Of a stretch of 64,000 nt of DNA, positions 27,501 through 41,918 are shown in pieces. The position numbers and the translations under genes are program-made. Within the stretch, counting starts at the first letter, position 1; every line of letters starts with the position of its first letter. Where the stretch lies: the NCBI GenBank assembly GCA_038380795.1, contig CM076261.1, positions 5,834,556 to 5,898,555 on the forward strand, written 5' to 3'. Under the pieces are notes generated by a model that was not told the origin of the DNA, ran no database searches, and was given only the letters and a program-made list of their open reading frames with translations. The DNA comes from Pyrocephalus nanus (Eukaryota > Chordata > Aves > Passeriformes > Tyrannidae).

Positions 27501-29019
27501 ACATGCTATATGATAGATATGTTTTTGATTATGCTCTGAAACTATAGCTGAGTGGAACAGTAGCAGCAAAATAGGTTGCTATTTAAGCTATCCCCTCCCC
27601 CAAACTTAAATAAGGCTTTTCTGTTTAGCCAAATATTAAAATGACATTTCACTTTTGGTCATCTCCCAAAGCTGCTCTCTCTTAAGTGAGAAAACTTTTG
27701 ACTTGCATATTAAAAATATGAATGGTAAAACTTATCTTGATCAATCACTCATGGATCATGTCCTCCTGTTTATTCAGATGTTAACTTACTATCTTTTCCT
27801 TTTCTCATTACAATCATCACTTTAACAGCAGACTCGCATTTAATGCTACATGAGCTCTTTAATGGTGACTGATAAATGTGAAGAGAGAAAGAAAAGTTAT
27901 TTTTGCATGTACTTATTGCACAACACTACTGCTGTAGCAAGCACTCTGTGTTAGAATGTGTGCAGCAAAAGCCGTATAGCTGAAATTACTTGCAGATCTC
28001 CATTTTAAACTCCAGCTTCACATACTTGAGATGTTCCATTTGTGGTCTGAGTCCAAAGGAGAAATATTTGTCTTCCTTTTGTTTAAAAGTTATTTCTATC
28101 TCAGACTTGAAAGTGTTTTGCTGCTGTCAGTGTTCCTGCTGTTCTTTAATCTATGGATGTTATGGATGACAGGCTGGACAGAACTGTAGTATACCATGTA
28201 CTCTGGTGAAGATCTCTGAACCTTAAATAAAGGACTGGCAAAATGGGGATCCTGGACTGTTCCCATCTGATCAGGATATGAGCAAAGAGTTTTCCTTTTT
28301 TATTTGTGTCATCATCCTGGGGGTTGAGTTTCTTAGTCATTCTCTTACACAGGCACCATGAAAAACATGCTATTTACCAAATCACTATGACTCATTAAGT
28401 CCCTTCAGTTCGAGGCCTCATCTATTATATATCTGACAAATCTCACTGGAGTCCTATTTCATGGCATAGCTAAAAGCTCCACTTTCATTACGAGTCACAA
28501 CCATGGCAATAGTCCAGTTGCAAGATTTGGCAAACTGAATCTCCTGATAAAATTGACATGACCTTATGAGTACATATTTGCATCTCCAAATCAGAGACAA
28601 TAATGTACAAGGTAACTATTAATGTTGCTGGATGCACTGGACAGCAAAGGTCAAGGTACTGAACACAGAATTTACTTCTCTTTCCACAGACACCTAGTTT
28701 AAAAACTTAGAGATCCAAGGTAATCTTTAATGCATCCAGCACTCCTGGGCAAAACTTCTTTAATATATTACACTGCCATTCTACTAAACTAGCATTCTGA
28801 AGCTAGGCAAACAATTCTTCCACAATTTTTATTTAAAGGTTTTCCATCAAATTCCTGTTGGTGGTGGGCAGATTATTATCTTTCTAGGGAGACTGGGATT
28901 TTTTAATAAAACCATTTTTTTCACACAAAATTGAAAATAAAATCAGCCACATCAAGTTTGTTACTCAGGAAACACACCTGATCAAACAGGAATCTGTATA
29001 TTGTGATTGCCACTTAAAG
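24593..29019. other. Intergenic DNA, no gene recognised
   Basis: No coding exon or named element. Short A runs occur at about 24941-24954 and 25021-25031. Composition is ordinary for AT-rich intergenic DNA. Confidence 0.55.
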
Positions 29020-29338
29020 CATAGAACCACTGAATGGTTTGGGTGTGAAGGGATCTTTGAAGGTAGAATCATAGAAATGTTAAGATTGGAAAAGACCTTT
29101 ATGGTCATCAACTCCAATCATCAAGCTAGTACCACCACCATGTTCACCATAAAACCACGTTCTCGAGTGCCGCATCGACACCATTTTTTTCAGGGATGGC
29201 GATTCTACCACTTCCCTGGGCAGCCTGTTCCAATGCTTTACAATCCTTTCCATGAAAATAATTTTTTTCTAATATCTAATATAAACCTTCCAAGGTCATT
29301 TAGTCCAAGCCCCTCTAATGAGCAGGGACATCTTCAAG
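29020..29338 (-). mobile_element. Older CR1 fragment split by a nested insertion
   Basis: The left part, 29020-29064, reads as a CR1 tail (CATAGAACCACTGAATGGTT...GGGATCTTTGAAGGT). The right part, 29296-29338, continues the same consensus (TCATTTAGTCCAAGCCCCTC, then AGCAGGGACATCTTCAA). The two join into one CR1 3' end when 29065-29291 and one copy of AAGGT are removed. Confidence 0.88.
29065..29291 (-). mobile_element. Nested CR1 insertion with 5-bp target duplication
   Basis: A 227-bp minus-strand CR1 3' end (AGAATCATAGAAATGTTAAG through GGCAGCCTGTTCCAATGC to CTAATATCTAATATAAACC) lies inside an older CR1. AAGGT flanks it at 29060-29064 and 29292-29296. Confidence 0.88.
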
Positions 29339-32300
29339 TTTCTCATCTGAGAATGCTCTGCACCCAGTCTACAAGGAGTCCTCTTCTGTGTGGAGCCTGA
29401 GCTCTCTTTTGGTATTGGCTCATGGACCTGCTGGCATAGTCCTCACACTGCCTCCCCTCCATAGTCAGATTAGGTACAGTGTTTCACTCTGAAGGCTTCA
29501 TATTTCACTCTGAAGGCTGCTGCCTTGAGTACTGGGAAAGACCTGAGTCTGGGAAACTGAGAAGAGGGAACTCAAGGGAACTGAGGCCTTGAATCTGTTG
29601 CAATGCCACAGGACTGGACTTATGTCATAAACTACTCATGAGTTTGCTTCCACTGATGGAGCTGGGTGTGCTGGAAGAGGGGACACACATCTCAAATGGG
29701 GTACTGCTGCATTTGTTGTTTTGGCTGCTCCAGTAGAACCTCCTACATCGTCACTGCATGGAAAGCATCCCACAAGGGAAGTTAAGATCTTTCACACTCA
29801 CCAGGCAAAACACCCAGTGTAGGTCTGTACAGCAGGGCCATATGCCTATAACACCTGTCATGCTTACATGGAAGCCACAGTTCAGGCCCCTGTTATTCTC
29901 TCCCCATTCTGGCAGGAGAAGAAAGTTCTCCCTGCTGAGAAGCCACCATGCTTTGCCCTTTTCACAGGGGAGTAACCATTGACAGGACCATTACTTCTGA
30001 TGGAGGAGATCTCAGTGTGTCAAACCTGGTGGCTAGGTAGGTTTGCTCCCTCCACCACATGGTAGAGACCCTCCTTTAGCCAGGTTGCAAGTGAAGTGTT
30101 CCCAGGAGGCTGTCCTGGATCTAGCTGAGCTACAGACCTTTTCCCAGAGGAGAGTTCTGCAGAGCAGGGGTGGAACACTGCTTGTAAGGTTTTGCCTTGC
30201 ATGCAAGAGGCTTGCTGTTCGTTCAAGACAACATCATTCCCCCTTCCCCAAACATCTTCCCCAGCAACACCCAACCTTGCTGCCTATCACCAGGAAAGCT
30301 GTCCCTGCTCAGTGACACTGAGACCCCTCCCAAAGACTGCAACTGCAGACATGACCCCTGTCTGCACATCCTGCAAGTTGAGGGTGCTGTAGGGCCCTTT
30401 GAAGTTGTAGCTGAAAGCTGTGTTGGCTTTGCCTTGTAACTGAGAAGACTGATGAACTTCAGCAGTTTGGCTACACAGTCCCACTGCTCAAGAGTGCTGT
30501 GAGAAGGAAGGTGCGGATGTGCAGTTTGCTTGCAAGCCTTTGTGTTAGAAACTGTGATGAATTAATGTGTAAACACATCAAGGAGCAGCATGCAGCACCT
30601 TCCTAAAAGAGTAACTGAACTGATTGCACGTAATCGTGTATCCAAACTCTTATCCTAACTCTACTCTGCTCTTGCTGAGACAAGGAAAAAACCTCCCAAA
30701 CTCAAATCATTAAATCAGGCCTAAACATCAACCATACTTTTTTTCAAAACATCTGTGGGAAAAAGACAAGTAGAGAAAGCATGTAATATTTGTCAGCATA
30801 AACTGAACAAGCACTGAAAAGAGAATTGTGGAAAAATACGTTATACTTACTATGGTTTAGGCCACATCCTGATTTCACATCCTGATTTAATTCAGCACAT
30901 CTGAAACAATGCCACTAAATCCACCTTACATTTACCCCAAGTAACTGAGCAAATGAGGACCTGGAATGAACTGAACTAGATGTTAAATTAATAGTTAAGC
31001 TTAGCAGTGCAGATAAAAGTATAATCTTGAAAACTTCTTCCCCTTCCTTCATGTCACACTGTATTTTAAACATACCCAGACAATCAAACTATTGCACAGT
31101 TGGGCAGTTCCTTAGTTACAGGAACATAGTTTTCAGATGCATCAAAAGTTTGTGCTTGGAATCTTTAGGGGTTACTTATTTAGTAGCAGACTGAATTGTA
31201 GCAGTTGTTTTTGCTCTAGAGAATTCTGCGCAGCTCTTGGGTCTATCAGGTTATATTGCTCTATGCAGCAAACAAATACTGCCTGATGGTTTTCTCCAAA
31301 AGGCTGCTGAGCTTCACACTGCCTGCCAAGACTGGAATAAAGCAATTGCTTCACCAAGCTTCTGTCCATGCTGCAAAGCCTATGGATTTTCCTGACTTTC
31401 AGAGTCTATGAAAATGCTCCTGAAAGCAAAAAAACTCAACTCTTAAATCCCTCTTTTTGGAGAAGAAAGGGTAGGTTAGTGTCCCGCAAGCTTATTGTGA
31501 TTATATCTATAGTTGAAATGCGCTCTTTTATCTAGTCACATTTTCAAATGAGTCAAAAAGCATCTAGGAACAAGGATAAGTGTGTCTTTCTCAGGAACAA
31601 GAACCTAAAAGTCTAGAAATAGTTATTTAGATCTGTTTATTCCCAAAGAGCTCAGTTATTTTCATGAATGCTTCAAGGACCATTTTACATTTTTTGATTC
31701 TCATTCAAAAATTACAATACTGGGACACATATAATTAATCCCTTCCTGTATCACTAATAACATATAAACATGAAGAAAAGTCACAACATCAAGTGATACT
31801 AGATGACTAACACCACTATAAGCACTATGGATTTCTGCAGAAGCTGCTTTCTAACTCTGCATGTTGGTACACTTTCATGATTTGATGTCTGCAAACCTAT
31901 CCTACCATCACTCCATAGGTATGGCACTGAGTGAAGCAAACTCCTGAAGTTCCAAAGCAGAAACATTCAGCCAGGCTCTTCCCTCCAGCATGTTCACCAG
32001 GACAACTGGAGCCTGCAGGTCATCTCTGAACATCCCTAAGCTACACACAATGCTCACAAAATCCAAACCAAGACTTTTTCCTGTATGTTTAGCACTTAGC
32101 TTCTCATATAAGCATAGTGGTTAGAGTATTTACAGCTACCATGGATGATCATGTTTCAGGCCCTTAAAATGGAATTTAACCCAGGGGTCTGTAAGTCTGT
32201 GTAACACAGGCTGTTGGGTAAGTCTCTATTAGATAAACTGTTTAAATAACTTTATACAGTTTTGTATAACTAACTACACAACCATTAAAGCACAGAAATG

Positions 32301-35300
32301 AACTGCACTCAGTGACAACATAGCTGAGTGAGAGAAGAAGAGGCAATTCTCTCTCTCTGACTTGATAAATATTTAGTTACAAGAGATTGGAAGAGTTCTC
32401 TTACAGAGTATGCAGGAATCCAGTAGCTGGAACAGTCATTCTCTTGGGATGTGTTTCACTTCATGACTAAGCAGCACATGCTTGTTCTAGCTAGTGACTG
32501 GCATTACCTCTGAATGACTTGTCATATTTAAAGATCACAGCTTTTAAAAGAAGTTTCCACAGTGTGGTGGGGAAAGAACTCCAGAAGGGAATGATGTCAG
32601 AGGGAGAAAGATCGCAACTTTGAATCTTACAGAGGATTTGAACAGTCCTCATGATACAGGAAATCACAGCTGTTCCAGTTCCCTCCTGTTTGCACAGCCA
32701 AATCAACATAGTGACGTGGAAAAACAGCAATCCTTCCAAAAGAGTTTTGAAATGCAAGGGCAAGACTAGCTACCTACTCACTAGTGGAGGGACCCAATGG
32801 TCAGAATTGAAACTGAAAAAAATATATAGTGGACTGAAGACAAAGAATATGTTTCTTAACAGTAACCTAGACAAACACGTGAAACTGAATCCTTGACAAA
32901 GAGTGAACTAAGTGGTGTGGCTGACATCTTCAAAAATGAAACTCCCTGGAATCTTACAGTGTTTGAATATGAGCAGAGGAAACCAGCAAAGATGGTCTGA
33001 ACACATAAAAGTTTCTAACAACCACCTTAATTTTACTTTCTTTTCTCCTGCAATGTTGGAAATAAACTCCTGAAACAATTAATTCTTCCTCTGGAAAATA
33101 TCAAAATCAGTTTCACCCGGTTTTAGCTCTTCTAAATCACTTTCAATATGATCTCTAGACCACAGATCAGGGAGAAAATGATGTGCTGCACAAAGGCATT
33201 TTTGACCCAGGGCCCCGGATCACTGATTTTTATCAAATGACCTGTGGGTGAGACTTGATCACAAGGCATTGGAAATGATACTAAGCGCAATGTAAACAGC
33301 TTTCTGTAAACAAACACATGCAGATACAAATAAACATGAGGGATAGGGGGTGATGATAGCAGTCAGTTTAGGGATATTTTTAATTTGGTTGCAAAGGGGT
33401 AAATCATTCCAGTGACACTACACAAAACCCGTGTCCTACCAGTGTGAGATCTGACATGTCTCAGCATTCCCTAGCCTGTTCCTTCCATGTCGGACAGCAG
33501 GAAGGAGCTGGTGTACACACTGTTCAGTTTCCCACTTGGTATGAATGAAGAAACAGGCCGTAGAGTGCAAGCATATCTTTGCATGTATTCATTCCTAAAG
33601 TAAATTCAGGCCAAGCTTTCCTTGGACAGAGTCAGAGTTAGGGATTAAGCCAGGGCTGACTGCCCAGTCAAATAAATGCCATTTACAAAGCTAGACTTTG
33701 CACTTCAGTAAATGCAGAGATAACCAGCACTAAGAACTCAAGTCACTGGTCCCAAAATACTTTTAAAATTGCATAATCACTCCTTCTAACAGGATAAGTA
33801 GATCTAGCCAAACTTTCATTTAATCCAGTGTTTTGGAAGCAGATGACATTGGCACCAAAGAAGAAACATTACAGGTTTTAATTCCTTTAGCAGGGCAGTT
33901 CCACTTCAGGGTCCTGGCTGAATTATGACACTTTGCAGGGTGCTGCAGGAACATGGTAGGTGGTTGCTTTTAGCTTATCAAAAGGAGACAGAATGATTTA
34001 GCTTAAAGCTTTCTCTTGGAGGTTCATGCTAACACACTTTACCTTACGCTTCCTATAGCCTAGCAGCACATATGCAGGGGCTGTTGCCACAGCACAGCTG
34101 ACACACACAATAACTCTCTGAGCAAAGAAACTCAAATGTGTTGCCTTTACCCAGATCTCTGAACTTTAGATTATTACAAAGAACACTTCTCAGAAAAATT
34201 AATCTAGTTATTTTCAGGAAAAATTTTCCCTTTTTATCCTTTCCTCCTACCTTTTTTTTTCTTAAATAGTGAAATAAAAGCTCATGAAGGAACTATTCAT
34301 TTGTTGCAAATTGGGGTATGATCATTATAGCCTTATTGTAATGCTTTAGCACTGAGTTTATACATCTATGCCTGCAAAGGCATTTTGTTAATTAGAGAAA
34401 AAGGGTGTGATTCTTGACAAACCTGAACTTTGGCAGCTAATTCATTATCTTAGTAGCAGATACTGAAAGGGCTGCTTTATAATTAAGCTCCAGCAGTATC
34501 TCAGTACTATCGCTGAGAGGTGAAGCTCCACAGAACAAGGGAAGTCTACAACCAATTTCAAGGTCTTCCCACATGCAAGAACCTAATTCTTCTGCTTCAA
34601 AGGATAAAAATTGTGAGTAATATTTTCACTGATATCAAAGCTAACCTCATGATAAAATACTATCAGATTGGGAACAGGGCCAATGCATTCCTCAGAGCTC
34701 ATTACACAGGACATATGTCCTCTCTTAGTAAGGCACTAAGTAAGAACATACAGTACCGAAATACAGGCTCTGTAATGTTAACATTTGTCTTCAACTTCCC
34801 CATTAGTATCTAAATCCTCCATTGATAAAGGAGGATCATGACTTGCCCACAATAACACGGCACATGAGAAGTTGCAGTGAACCAGGGCATCACACTGTTT
34901 GCATTCCATGAATGCAGCAAGACGAGAAGTGCCCAAAAGTTGCTGTGGAAGACAACACAACTTTTGCTATTCTGAAAATCAAGATTATTTACGCCATTAA
35001 GAGCTGCCGAACCAAAGGCTGATACAATTCAGTGATATCTAAGGTGGAGCCCCCAGGCCTAGGATAACAGCTAACTTTCCAGAAGAGTCAGGTGAATTCA
35101 AAGCAAAATATCTTTAATACATCTAGGTCACTGTTTCTAACTCTGGATCAACATTGTTCATACCCAGGCCCAAATTCCTCGTGTAGAGACTTCCCTGAAT
35201 CACACTACTTCCTGACCTGGCTATCACAGAGCTTTGAACTGCAGCTTTGTATATCCATGACTCCCCTTTCACACTCAAGTTATCATGTTATATTTTCTCA

Positions 35301-38300
35301 AAACTCCTCCTAAATGTAATTCTAGTTCAAGACCTACAGACAATATCGCACATACACAAGAAAACCCTCCAACCTAAAACATGTAATACTTAAGCTCAGC
35401 AAAGGAATTTCTCAACCAGTTGTTTTATTATTTAGAAGCGCTACAGAGTCAAAGAGTTCTGTAAAGGTTGGCCTCGCCTTCACAGCAGTCCAAGTTTTGT
35501 TAGTGTTTCAAGCCAATTAAATATTTTCCTGCTTCTTTTCTCTTCAAGTGTCCCTGTTCACAGAGAATCCAGGTCTGCCTCCCACCTGCCTCTTGGCCAG
35601 GCAGGCTCCCCCTCCATTTGTTATGTACTTCTGGTGAGAAGCAGCACGTCTGTCAGCCATGCTGGTTCCCTTCTGTAAAACAAAGCAAAACATAAAAAAT
35701 AAAAATAAAAATCCAGAGCCCTCCACTTCAAGGGTCAGTTGTTCTGAGTTTGAAGTTCAGCAGTTCTGAGACTGACCAAAAACTGTCCCACCATGGCTGT
35801 TCTCTAAGATGCCTAAACATTTTTTGGGGGGAAAAGAGCTCATAATTCAGAATGAATGTCTTAATTCACTCTCCATTTTGGAGAGTGCGAAATTCTCCAG
35901 CAGAATGATGATAGAAATCTGCCAAACAGAGATTATGATGCTGATGCAGAAAACACAAATCTTTGCAAAATATATAATTTTGTATCTATAACAGTTTTTT
36001 TTAGCCTGGTGCATATAAACATACGTGGAGACACAGACGTGTTATACAGGTTAGACTCTCTGTGGGCAAAAAGGAAATTCTAGGACATAAGGTTATATTG
36101 CTCACAATCTCGAGTGAAGAAGTGCTAATTAATTAATTATTCTCACTGGACAGGCAGCTTTCAAGGGTCTTGTTTTCATATCCATAGATCAGATTTTGTT
36201 AGAAAGCAAACTAACCAGTATCAGTTGCAGCAGAAGTCCAAGAGCTGTTTTTCCCCTAAGGTACATTCTTCCAAAATCTGTCAAATGCTGGATGCTGGTC
36301 TCTTATTTTTCATTAAAACCAAATCAGTAGGTACCTCTAATAATTTTGGTACAGACTATGGAGAGCTTTTTAGTCCAATTATAGTTGGACAGAAACGTAA
36401 GCTTTCAGGATCTAAAGGACAAGCTGAGGTTATCACTTCAGATACCTTAAAAGATGAATGTACAACTTGACCTGAACCAAACTTCAAAGTCAGTGAAGGC
36501 CAAGGGAAGATAAAAAGAAAAATGAAAAATATTTCAGCAATTACTTAGCACTGATATTTCAGTAGTAGAGAAACAATGTGTACTTAGCTTAAAAGAAGCC
36601 TCCATGCCTCTGATTAAATAATCTGATACTTTAAAAGAACCTCAACAACTAACCCCAAAACTATGAAATATAATATTACTTTACACTCTGATTCATTCTT
36701 TTCATGTTACAGGACAAATAGCAGTAACAACTGTGTTTCTTATAACACAGATGTTCTTCAAATAAATACTAGCAAGAAGGAAATAGTAGCAAGGGGAGGA
36801 AAGGAGGGAAAAAGAGGAAAAATTATTTTTCCACCCTACCACTAACCTAAAGACCTCCTGAGCTATATCAACACAGATCAAGGAGGGGGAGAGATAACTT
36901 CTTTTCCAAATCCTTGAAATTTTCAGCAATTATCTGTATGGACTCACTTATATCCATCTCTGCAGAATTTTACTACTTCAAAATAGCGTAATATTTCCTA
37001 AAAGAATTACCCAAGTTACTCATGAAAGGCTAGAGAATTCTGAGGCCTCTCAAACCTATCATTCACAGTAACAGCTAAAAGAAGTTGGAAAATATGACTA
37101 AAGATTTAAGTGGCAAATGGGAATACATGCCAAAACTCCCCTCCTATTGGCTTACCGCTTCCCACTCCTTTCTCCTGCTGCAGTCTTTGCATCTGCACTG
37201 GGTTTTCAGATGATCATTCTACAGGTGGTTAAAAATTACTTTGAGGTTAGATAACACCAGCAGCATGGTCAAAACATCTGATTTTATGTTTTGGCCCAAC
37301 AAAGGCTCTACCAGCAAGAGCTGCCCTTATCTCTTTACCATGTTCAAGGGATTAGTTAGCTAGTTAACTAGCAAATCTGTTCATGGAATAGTAATGACAA
37401 AGTACTATTTCAAACTGATCATTAGAAGTGAGTTCATGATCTCGGGATGGTTGTGGATGTAAAGTGGCATTACATCATTCGCCCTCACTGTTGACACTGG
37501 GACTTTTGGTACATATCAGGCAGACAGCACCTGTCTCACTAGAATTCAGATATGTAAGTCATTACTACTTCAGCTCCCCGCTATACTAATGAAGGAAGCC
37601 ACAACTCAGATAAGGATAGGGGTTTTTGTTCATTGTCTTTTTTTTTTTTTTTTGTCTAGAGCATCCACCTGACTCAGAAGAGGACCAGGTAGCAAAATAA
37701 CAAAAAGAAGTTCAAGTCGTGTCTCTGCAGCAGATTGCACATTCACTACCACCTGCAAAACCATTCCAGTAAACCATAACTTGGTTATATTAGTGAAGGT
37801 ACACCAGCCAGACATATCACTGACTTAAAAGCGACAACAGGTAGTGAACTCACAATTACATACACACCCACATTATCTGACCATCTAAAGTAAAACCTCC
37901 CATGCTCAGTTCCTGGGTCAAGGAAAACGTGCACCCACAAACTCTCTGAGGCATCCAAATACATTCTGGCTTCTGATACAGTTATCTTTGCAGTGAATCT
38001 GCAAACCACACACCCCAAAACCAGGGACTCTCATCACTCCCTGCTCCTGTCTCAAAGACTTTCTGCACACCATCTTCTCCCTCTACTCCTCAGAGGCTGG
38101 GGGGTGCTTTATAGTCTTTCATCCTTCAGCCCTTTGCTAAGGCCTGAGTGGCAAGCAGAGGTGTCACCATTGCTCTGTCTACCCAATGAAGCACTTTCTT
38201 ATGTGACCCTATATAACCACTTGTATGTCTGTAGGTAACACACTGAGCACCATTTCATTGCTACAGCATGACTGTAGCAGACCTGCCTGATTGGCTGCCA

Positions 38301-40606
38301 CCCTGCCAGAGAGCAATGCCCAGAAAACATTGAGCACAGTAAGTTAACATGAAGTAAAAGTATGTATTCCAAAACAGCACACGATAATCTTGTGAGCTTG
38401 GTCATATTTGTGGCAATATAAACGGCGTTATGTTAACTGGAGAGAACCTTTTCCCCAGTGTTTGCCCAGCAGCAAGAAGTGTTCTGGTTTTATGGATATG
38501 GCAAGACCACTGCTAGATCCCTATGCTTTAATATTAGATATGGAATTCAGGTCCCTTGACTCTTAATTCCCCTAATTCTCACATATTAGATATATTTCAA
38601 GTGTTTTGTAAATTATTAAATGGAAGTATTGCAATTTAACACTGCAAATTCCAGAAAACACCTAAACCCAGGTTAAACTCTTGGGTCTGGACACCTATGT
38701 TTATGTTGTGTCTTCATGGCTGGATGTAATTTTTTTTTCAAGCTGTAACTGCTGTGTTCACTGCTATTGTCAAAACAGGATCATCAACTTTACAAGTTTT
38801 GATAGCTATGAAAGAATGATTTAGTAAACTGGGAGTCAGTACCTGTCCTGTCCTCAGAGTAAGTATATGGAAATCATGATACCACTGAATTAAGTAAGGA
38901 TATCTAAAAAAATCCTCTTGTGTTTTGTCAAGCAGCATGAGAAGCTGAACACCTTACTTCCTTGCAAATATTCACTCCTGTTAATTTTAAGATTCATCAA
39001 AATTATCTTTGGCACTCTCAAGAGAGGAGAGATTTCCTCCATTCTCAGTGCCAGAGCAAGAGGCAAACCCACACAATTCTCAGAGCTCCTGAACTGCCAG
39101 CACCAGAGGTTCCTGGACCCTTTCTGGCTTGGATATTATGGTTAGTTTTAATGTTTCATAATCAGATCCTCTTTGATCTGCAAGTCTCCCATAGGCAGTT
39201 CTGTGCATTGAATTTATAGGAACAGCCACTGCTTCAACTAGTTTAAGAGAGAGATTATTTCCATCACTTATTTAAAATAAAAAATAAATACCTCCAACAA
39301 TATAGTTGAAGGCATTGTTCTATTATGAGCAATTGAAATAAAAGCCTTGTCATCAGTTACCCATTGTTTAAATTCCACTGGTGATCTACCATAAAAAGAA
39401 GAGGAAGACTACTGAATGTATGTCTAGAAATTGAACTCTGACTAGAGACAGACAAGCCATGCTATTGGTTTAACATGTTTGCCCAAAATTAACTTCACCA
39501 AGACAAATATTTGTTTTGGTGTGGTGGATTTTTTTTTTGGTTGGTTGGTTAAGGTTGTTTGTTTATTGATTGTTTTCAGAGGGAAGTCAGGAAGACATCA
39601 GATTTGGTGTAAATAAGTCACTCATTATCTGTGCAATCACTAGTTTTGCACGTGGGTTTGTAATTGAAAGCATCCCACCTCTGTCTTTAATAATATAAAT
39701 GATCCATCAAACCTTTAAAAGGCCCAAATAGTTCCCCAGGGAGTGAAATGTTCTTCATATTTACCTGCAGCTTTTTGTCTCATGTTTCCCTTATCCCATT
39801 TCAACTAAGATAGGAGCTCACATTGCCTTTTCTCTTGTGCTTGGAGCATTAAAAACTTCTCCCTTCTGGGTTTGTCACTAAAACCACAACTGAACTCCTG
39901 TCAACGACTTCCCTTATGTGGAGCAATTCAGGGTCTTTATCCACCTATTCATTTTCCGTGGAAACAAAGCACCTTAAAGGTTTTTGAATTCTGTAAAATG
40001 TATTTGAAACTGTCCTACAACTTTTAAAATTGCTAAGAAACCAGGCAAACCAGCATACAAGGGCAATACAACTGTGTAAAACTCCTTTACCTAGGAATTC
40101 TGGTTAAAAATCCTGGTCTTGTTCTTCTATAATGTTATGATTGTAACATTTCAAGGTTTATTCAGTCCCAACAGCTAGCAACCCCTTGCTGCCTGCTCCT
40201 TAGAGGAGAAGCAGTCATTTGTTCCTAAAAGGAAGCTCCATGCTAAAGCAGCATCACCCTTGTCCAGACACTCTGAAGACTTTGCTCTGTTTTCTGGCCA
40301 AGCCTCAGGGGTATAACTTCCCAGAGACCACGGGGCCACGGAGACAGAGCATGCTAAGCTTTTTGGTTTCATCTCTATTCAAATTCCATGAAACCCATAG
40401 CTCCTGCTGCTTTCTCAGCTTTGAACAAGAACAGCATACAGTACCCAAAGAACACATGTCCAGCCAATCCAGAACCAGCTCCAAATTATCGCATCTGTAG
40501 GGACAGGTTTTCCCTATCCCTCTGCTCCACTTCTATTGAAATCCCCTAGCTCCAGTGGCAGTAGATGATGTTTCAAAACGGCATTAAGCACACTCAAGGC
40601 CCATCC

Positions 40607-40628
40607 AAAAAAAAAAAAAAAAAAAAAA
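40607..40628 (+). repeat. A22 homopolymer
   Basis: Twenty-two A residues with no AATAAA just upstream, so there is no sign that this is a retroposed tail. Confidence 0.95.
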
Positions 40629-41716
40629 GTACTGCGGTGATTTACAGTGCATCAGGCAGTGACTCGAATAACTGGCTCCCCAGAGAGCTCTTTTGAAGTG
40701 TATAAGAATCAACAGACTGACAGCAAAGCACAATATGCCATCGCCAGGCATTCACGGGCAGACTCACTGTTTCTTCTGCTGCACATCTCATTCTCCTGAC
40801 TCCAGTATCTCTCTTTTATATCTCCCTCTGGATCTGTCAAAGCAAGTTACACTTTAGTAATTTGCTGATAGGGTCCATTCACATTGCAGAAATTAAATTA
40901 ATGAGAAGTGCAGCATTTTTGAATGCTAGCAGAACTACAAGTTATAGCACCTTGCCTTCCTGAAGTTCATGGAAGTTCTTCCATAAATTTGAATCAGGCT
41001 AAATCTCACTTCCAAACTCTAATATCATCTAAACCCCAAGTGTGACTGCTTGAGTAATGCTGAGCCCCTCATTTGTCCATGTAGTCTGCAATCCTAGGTG
41101 GCCTTGTGTTTATCTGTCTCCACCAACACCTGCTTGCCTTGCTGCTGCCTTAAACTGCTCCTGACACTGGGCCACCAACAAATCTTATTTGTACTGAATT
41201 TTACACTTTTGAAGTATAATGAATATGTCAGACAGAGACACTGTATTTCTGAAACAGCAGTTAAAAATTTTTTTGGCCACTTACGAGAAAGTGTATTGTT
41301 GAAAATAATCCTCAGCATGACTTTCTTAGCAGTTGTCATGCGTAACATGGTGTTATGTGGACACGAAAGTCTAAAGCTGGTTTGAGAGTGAAAGGTAGTA
41401 TGGCTATATTAGTGTGGTGTTTCATCAACACTAAGCCTTACACCTCACTAGTTAGTGGAGCAGGAATGCCACAATGACAAGATCATACTGTTACCAGTGC
41501 TCAGAGTTGATTTAGCATGGCATGTGTTACTTGGACAGGACTCAAATTTTGGCCAGTCTACAGAGAACTTATACAGAGGCTTATCATTTCCCAGCAAACG
41601 TCGGCACAACATATACACCAGAATGATCACTTCTGCTAGGCATTCCATTCACTAAAGCCTTCCAAAAATAACAGTGTCACCAAATTTGAAAAATAGTATC
41701 TTCTATCTGCACACAT

Positions 41717-41735
41717 ATTATTATTATTATTATTA
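41717..41735 (+). repeat. (ATT)n microsatellite
   Basis: Six perfect ATT units. Confidence 0.95.
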
Positions 41736-41900
41736 GTGTAGAAAGACAACAAGGAACATAAATAACTAATAGCACTGTGTGCATATTTACACATACACAG
41801 ATATACAGATGTATGCAAACAGTACTTAATGTTCTCTGCTTTGTATTTTCTTCTAAGATTTACACCAACAGTGAAGTTTGGGAGAGGTTACTGTATTGTG

Positions 41901-41918
41901 TATATATATATATATATT
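41901..41918 (+). repeat. (TA)9 microsatellite
   Basis: Nine perfect TA units. Confidence 0.95.

Noticed and set aside
40607..40628. A22 run as a retrocopy tail
   Set aside because: No AATAAA or mRNA-like sequence precedes it.
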